In this document: piece after piece, positions 27,433 to 32,061 of the stretch
Position numbering within the stretch: the stretch's first letter is position 1
Layout of the letters: every line of letters starts with the position of its first letter
Assembly: GCA_022736605.1 (NCBI GenBank)
Contig: DZDB01000001.1
Coordinates: forward strand, 1-32,061
Direction of reading: 5' to 3'
DNA length: 32,061 nucleotides
From: Sideroxydans lithotrophicus
GTDB lineage: Bacteria > Pseudomonadota > Gammaproteobacteria > Burkholderiales > Sulfuriferulaceae
Notes under the pieces: model-generated
What the model saw: only the letters and a program-made list of their open reading frames with translations
Told to the model about the DNA's origin: nothing
The model's database searches: none
Program-made: the position numbers and the translations under genes

Positions 27433-28134
27433 ATGATTCATTTTCGCCAGCTATTTGACGAAACCAGTTCGACTTACACCTATCTGCTGGGTGATCCGAT
27501 ACACCATGAAGCGGTGCTGATCGACCCGGTGCGTGAGCACGTCGCGCTTTATCTGGCGCTGCTGGAAGAACAGCAACTGAAACTGTCCGCAGTACTGGAA
27601 ACCCATGTCCACGCTGACCACATCACTGGCGCTGCACAGCTACGTGAGCAAACCGGCGCACAGACCGTGATCAGCATTCACGGCGGCGCGCCCTGTGCCG
27701 ATGTCCATCTGCAAGGTGACGAACGCCTGCATTTTGGCACGGAAACCATCGCCGTACTCGCTACGCCGGGTCATACATCTGGCTGCACCAGCTACCTGTG
27801 GCGTGACCGCCTGTTCAGTGGCGATGCCCTGTTAATCGGTGACTGTGGCCGAACCGATTTTCAAGGAGGTGATGCAGGTGTGTTATATGACAGCATCACG
27901 CGCAAAATCTGGCCATTACAGGGTGAAACGCTGGTGTATCCGGGGCACGACTATCACCATCGACATGTCTCCAGCGTAGAACAGGAACGCGAGTCCAACC
28001 CGCGACTTGCCGGTAAAAGCCGGGACGAATTCATTGCCATTATGGCCAACCTCAACTTACCCAGGCCGCGCCTGATTGACCAGGCCGTACCCGCCAACCA
28101 GTTATGCGGCCATGAGGCCTCACATGCAGCCTGA
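27433..28134 (+). CDS. ETHE1-like MBL-fold persulfide dioxygenase
   Basis: FRQLFDETSSTYTYLLGD, ETHVHADHITGA, LLIGDCGRTDFQGGDAGVLYDSI, VYPGHDYHHRHVSSVEQERESNPRL. Confidence 0.88.
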   Translation: MIHFRQLFDETSSTYTYLLGDPIHHEAVLIDPVREHVALYLALLEEQQLKLSAVLETHVHADHITGAAQLREQTGAQTVISIHGGAPCADVHLQGDERLHFGTETIAVLATPGHTSGCTSYLWRDRLFSGDALLIGDCGRTDFQGGDAGVLYDSITRKIWPLQGETLVYPGHDYHHRHVSSVEQERESNPRLAGKSRDEFIAIMANLNLPRPRLIDQAVPANQLCGHEASHAA

Positions 28135-28531
28135 AACCCCGATGACCGGAACCATACAAAACCACTTTGAACGCATCGGCGGCGCAGATAAAATTCGCGC
28201 CTTGGTGAAACGTTTTTATCAGATCATGGACGAACTCCCGGAGTCGTATGGCATTCGCAAGTTGCACGCCGAAGACCTGCAAGGTTCGGAAGACAAGCTA
28301 TTCAAGTTTTTGAATGGCTGGATGGGCGGCCCACAACTGTATGTGCAGGAGTACGGCCACCCGATGTTGCGGCGCCGCCACCTGCCGTTTCCGATCAGTG
28401 AATCGGAACGCGACCAGTGGCTGCTGTGCATGGATCTGGCACTCAAGGAAGTCGTCGAAGATGATTCATTGCGCGCCGAGTTGTCCGCTGCATTTGCCAA
28501 AGTCGGCGACCATATGCGCAACAAACATTAA
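28124..28531 (+). CDS. Group II truncated hemoglobin
   Basis: HFERIGGADKIRALVKRFYQIMD...LQGSEDKLFKFLNGWMGGPQLYVQEYGHPMLRRRHLPFPISESERDQWLLCM; overlaps ETHE1 stop (start 28124 or 28142). Confidence 0.9.
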   Translation: MQPETPMTGTIQNHFERIGGADKIRALVKRFYQIMDELPESYGIRKLHAEDLQGSEDKLFKFLNGWMGGPQLYVQEYGHPMLRRRHLPFPISESERDQWLLCMDLALKEVVEDDSLRAELSAAFAKVGDHMRNKH

Positions 28532-28551
28532 TTTTTTAACTGGAGAATCCC

Positions 28552-28932
28552 ATGAGCCTGACCCCACAACAACTTGTCGCCGAAGCCAAAGCCCAGATCA
28601 AAGAGATCGATACCACCACTGCGGCACAACATATCGACGCTGGCAGCGTGGTCATTGACGTGCGTGAACCTGCCGAATTTGAATCCGCACACCTGCCCAC
28701 CGCCATCAGCATTCCACGTGGTTTGCTCGAATTCAAAACCGACCATCCGGCACTGGCAGACAAGGCCGCTGAAATCCTGCTGTACTGCAAAACCGGTGGA
28801 CGTTCCGCGCTGGCCGCGCTCAACCTGCAGCGCCTTGGTTACAGCAACGTGCGCTCCATGAGTGGTGGCTTCGATGCCTGGATCAACCAGGGTCAGACTG
28901 TTACCAAGGACACCACCCAGTACGGCGGCTGA
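28552..28932 (+). CDS. Rhodanese-like domain protein
   Basis: VVIDVREPAEFESAHLPTAISIPRG, active-site loop CKTGGRS, GGFDAWI. Confidence 0.93.
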   Translation: MSLTPQQLVAEAKAQIKEIDTTTAAQHIDAGSVVIDVREPAEFESAHLPTAISIPRGLLEFKTDHPALADKAAEILLYCKTGGRSALAALNLQRLGYSNVRSMSGGFDAWINQGQTVTKDTTQYGG

Positions 28933-28973
28933 TCCTTCGCGCCAGGCGCTCCTGGCAAAAAAACAGTACCGAT

Positions 28974-31187
28974 TTACAGGCCGGTTTTGAGTAAACTTGC
29001 ATACTCGGCCGGTGGCAAGGCCGCGCTGTACAAAAAGCCCTGAATCTCGTCACAACCGTGCTGTAGCAGGAAATCGCGCTGCTCAGCCGTTTCCACGCCT
29101 TCGGCAATCACGCGCATTTGCATGCCGTGCGCCAGCTGAATAATGGCACGCACAATTGCAGCATCATCCCCATCCCGCCCTAACTCGTGAATAAACGAAC
29201 GGTCTATCTTGACGGCGTCAATCGGGAAACGCTTGAGGTACGCCAGACTGGAATATCCCGTTCCAAAATCGTCGATTGTCAGGCGCACGCCACGCTGCTT
29301 GAGTGCGTTCAAGGTGTCGAGCGTTTGACGGGTATTGGTCATCGCCGTGCTTTCGGTGATTTCTATCTCAAGCTGTCCGGCGTCAAGGCCGGTTTCCTGC
29401 AACACCTGATCGACCATCAGCAACAGATTCGGCAAGGCAAACTGTCGCGCTGAAAAATTCACCGCAACACGCTGACCCGGCAGGCTGTCGCGCTGCCAGG
29501 TCACGATTTGCTGACATGCCTGCCGCAATACCCATAAGCCGATCGGCTCCATCAAACTACTGGCCTCGATTGTGGGGATGAAGTGGCTGGGCTGGATGAT
29601 GCCACTGCGAGGATGACGCCAGCGCAACAAGGCTTCGGCACCGGTGATGCGCTGATGCACGGCGTCGACTTTGGGTTGGTAATACAACTCGAATTCGCCT
29701 TGCTCCAGCGCCCGGCGCAAGCCACCTTCCAGGCTTAACTGAAGCTTGCTGGCAATATTCATGCTGGAATTGAAATAGAGGAAACCACAATTCTGCTGCT
29801 TGGCGCGATACATCGCAGTATCGGCGTGGCGCAATAGCTCCTGCGCATCGTCGAGCATTGCTGGCGTGCCGCCAATCGTACTGCTGGTAGAACGCAACAC
29901 ACCAATTCCAATACTGGCAGACATAACGTAATCACGATCCAGCAAAGTGAGTGGCTCAGCCATCGCCTGGAGTATTTTTTGCGCAACTGCTGCCGCAGCG
30001 CGGGCAGCATGCTCACCCACCACCAGTACCGTAAACTCATCGCCGCCGATACGCGCGACAAAATCTTCACTGCGCACGCTCGCCTGAATCCGTGTCGCCA
30101 TGATTTGCAGTAGCTGGTCGCCGGCCTGATGTCCGAGCGTATCGTTGATTTGTTTAAAGCGATCAAGATCAAGATACAACAAAGCGACATTGCCGCCATG
30201 GCGCTGTACATGCGCCGTGGTGCGTTCCATCTGCTCCTGGAACGCGGCACGATTGGCTAAACCTGTGAGGCTGTCAAACCGCGCCAATCGATCAAGCCGC
30301 CATTCCGAATGTTTGCGCTCAGCCAGCGCGGCGGCCACCAGCAAGCCTGACAGGGCAATGATGGACAGCAGAATCTGCATATCAAACAGCGTGGCATAGG
30401 TGAATGTCCCGGCCATCGGCCGAAACGCCGTTGCCATGCCTACCGTCGCAGCCGCCAGCGTCACCAGGGTCACGCCCGGCACGCCAAAACGCAGGGCGGC
30501 CCAGATCAGGAAGGCAAACAACACATAATGGTTCTGATCCACCCCGGTCAGCACCGATGCGCCCACCGAAGCCAGCATCAGCACCAGAATGGCGCTCGCT
30601 TCAAATGCGGTCCAGGGATGAATGGCCTGACGCCGGTGTACCCACCAGACCATCAGGGCGGGCGCAACCAGCAGGCAGCCCATCATGTCGCCCATCCACC
30701 ACATGAACCATCCCCGAGCCAGCTCATTGGACGGCAGCAGATGCGTCCCACCCAGCGCGGCAATCCCAACACTCGCGCTCACAGCACACGCCAGTGGCGC
30801 TGCAAAAAATGCTAATTTAACAACATCTTGTACCCGGTCGAGCGCTGCGTGAAACCCGCCTGAACGATTCAGTAACCACAGTGCCGCGAGTGCCTCCAGA
30901 CTGCAACCAACACCGATAGCCAGCGCCACATACCAGGGGAAAATGATCAGGCTGGCAAAAAAGGCACCCGCAAGAATCGCTGGCCAATAACGCCAACCCA
31001 GCAACACCAGCCCGGCAATGGCAAGACCACTGGCTGGCCAGACGGCGCTCACCGAACTGTTCATGGCGGCGGCCAGCCACAGACCAAATCGCGCCGCAAG
31101 AAAATAGCCCAACGCCAGTGCGAGCAGTGTCACCCCAAAACGAATACGGGGTGCGTAAAACCCCTCAGCGATGGCCGACCGTAGCAT
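28974..31187 (-). CDS. MASE1-GGDEF-EAL diguanylate cyclase/phosphodiesterase
   Basis: N-terminal MASE1-like TM region, RIGGDEFTVLV, GAEALLRWRHP, DDFGTGYSSLAYLKRFPIDAVKID; both catalytic motifs look intact. Confidence 0.92.
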   Translation of the reverse strand: MLRSAIAEGFYAPRIRFGVTLLALALGYFLAARFGLWLAAAMNSSVSAVWPASGLAIAGLVLLGWRYWPAILAGAFFASLIIFPWYVALAIGVGCSLEALAALWLLNRSGGFHAALDRVQDVVKLAFFAAPLACAVSASVGIAALGGTHLLPSNELARGWFMWWMGDMMGCLLVAPALMVWWVHRRQAIHPWTAFEASAILVLMLASVGASVLTGVDQNHYVLFAFLIWAALRFGVPGVTLVTLAAATVGMATAFRPMAGTFTYATLFDMQILLSIIALSGLLVAAALAERKHSEWRLDRLARFDSLTGLANRAAFQEQMERTTAHVQRHGGNVALLYLDLDRFKQINDTLGHQAGDQLLQIMATRIQASVRSEDFVARIGGDEFTVLVVGEHAARAAAAVAQKILQAMAEPLTLLDRDYVMSASIGIGVLRSTSSTIGGTPAMLDDAQELLRHADTAMYRAKQQNCGFLYFNSSMNIASKLQLSLEGGLRRALEQGEFELYYQPKVDAVHQRITGAEALLRWRHPRSGIIQPSHFIPTIEASSLMEPIGLWVLRQACQQIVTWQRDSLPGQRVAVNFSARQFALPNLLLMVDQVLQETGLDAGQLEIEITESTAMTNTRQTLDTLNALKQRGVRLTIDDFGTGYSSLAYLKRFPIDAVKIDRSFIHELGRDGDDAAIVRAIIQLAHGMQMRVIAEGVETAEQRDFLLQHGCDEIQGFLYSAALPPAEYASLLKTGL

Positions 31188-31205
31188 TTAAGCTGTATCG
31201 ATAAT

Positions 31206-31463
31206 TTATTGAACGACCGCGTCAATATGCGCGCGCACCGCTTCGAGCGCTTCGCTGAGTGTATCTTCTGACAGGCCATTGAGGCTTTCTGCCAGAATTT
31301 CTGCCGCCTGCAGCGTTTCTGCGGCGAGGCTGGCGCTGTCCAGCTCGGCGACAAAAACGGCTGCCGCACCAGACACCCGCAGCAAGGCATCACGCTCACG
31401 CATCAGCATTTCAACTTCATTGCGCAGCATGGACACTTCCTGATCGCTTTGGGTATGAGACAT
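31206..31463 (-). CDS. Small predicted helical/coiled-coil protein, unknown function
   Basis: 85 aa MSHTQSDQEVSMLRNEVEMLMRERDALLRVSGAAAVFVAELD...; between the FIST gene and the GGDEF-EAL gene on the same strand. Confidence 0.65.
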   Translation of the reverse strand: MSHTQSDQEVSMLRNEVEMLMRERDALLRVSGAAAVFVAELDSASLAAETLQAAEILAESLNGLSEDTLSEALEAVRAHIDAVVQ

Positions 31464-31485
31464 ACACTTTCCTTCCTGATAATTA

Positions 31486-32061
31486 TTAGATGAACAGCGT
31501 GAGTACGCCGGTATAACCGTAGAGTCGGTCATGCGAAATTTCGCCGTTGGCAAAAAAACCCACCAGCGGAAACTCGCCCAGCACGTCGCTGATGAGTTTT
31601 AATTCGGCGGATTTGGCGCCAAACAAACTTTCGCCGCGTCCCAGGCAGGAATAGTACACCGCGCCACGCGGCGGCGCTTGCAAGCCCTGCTTCAGCTCTT
31701 GCAGCATGCGCAGCATGTCGTCATGTGCGGCTGCCGCATCACGGCGGCAGAACATCAGTTCGGCACCCGGCACGACCAGTTCACTGATGCCGACGACTTT
31801 TTGCGTGGTGTCGGCGCCGATCAGATTGCGCACCAGATAATCGCGTGTATCCGAACCCGGAATACTGAGCGCGGCAAAAATATAGCCCGCCGCACGTGCC
31901 AGGTCACGCGACAGAATCTCTCCGATATCGTCGTACAACACATCCAGCGCCGGACGGTTATCGAGCGTAATCAGGATGTTTTCCTGGCTGTCTGTGACCT
32001 GATGACGTGGCCCGATCGGCGTCACGCCCTGCGTCAGCCGGGTCATCACCGGCACGGCGGC
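31486..32061 (-). CDS. FIST domain (C-terminal part) sensory protein, partial at right edge
   Basis: Reads through the window edge (AAVPVMTRLTQGVTPIGPRHQVT...); SCLGRGESLFG and EFPLVGFFANGEISHDRLYGYTGVLTLF are FIST-C-like. Confidence 0.82.
   Translation of the reverse strand, partial: AAVPVMTRLTQGVTPIGPRHQVTDSQENILITLDNRPALDVLYDDIGEILSRDLARAAGYIFAALSIPGSDTRDYLVRNLIGADTTQKVVGISELVVPGAELMFCRRDAAAAHDDMLRMLQELKQGLQAPPRGAVYYSCLGRGESLFGAKSAELKLISDVLGEFPLVGFFANGEISHDRLYGYTGVLTLFI

Noticed and set aside
28937-28963. GCCAGG-CGCT-CCTGGC hairpin between convergent rhodanese and GGDEF-EAL genes
   Set aside because: Stem is real but the A-run follows it on the plus strand, so it is not a normal intrinsic terminator in either direction; too weak to call.
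1-32061. CRISPR, tRNA/rRNA, IS elements, phage genes
   Set aside because: No spaced direct-repeat array, no tRNA/rRNA-like sequence, no transposase or integrase-like ORFs found on reading.

Overview
The window is a gene-dense, GC-rich chromosomal segment that looks like a betaproteobacterium (inferred from gene content and order). I found no RNA genes, CRISPR arrays or mobile elements. Main blocks, left to right: (1) partial CFA synthase, then a minus-strand rubrerythrin / GlpC-like Fe-S protein / DUF3501 operon, divergent from msrB and an OXNAD1-like reductase; (2) secreted MBL hydrolase, DUF3301, RhlE-type helicase, and dapA-bamC-MBL; (3) an orphan CheY-like receiver convergent with SixA; (4) a polyphosphate neighbourhood of CYTH-CHAD, ppk1, two tandem stand-alone CZB proteins with an unusual Cys pair, and ppx; (5) an SpmA/SpmB-type fusion, a CobD/CbiB-family protein, a membrane-anchored GyrI-like protein and a second secreted MBL hydrolase; (6) a PAS/sigma-54 activator divergent from a cytochrome bd operon, cydP-cydA-cydB-DUF2141-cydX-ybgE, followed by ETHE1-like persulfide dioxygenase, group II truncated hemoglobin and rhodanese, with a good -24/-12 promoter; (7) MASE1-GGDEF-EAL, a small coiled-coil protein and a partial FIST protein. 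The strongest leads are the sigma-54-controlled bd oxidase / sulfur / globin module, a 12/14-nt motif shared by the rubrerythrin and CZB upstream regions, and the CZB pair inside the polyP cluster.
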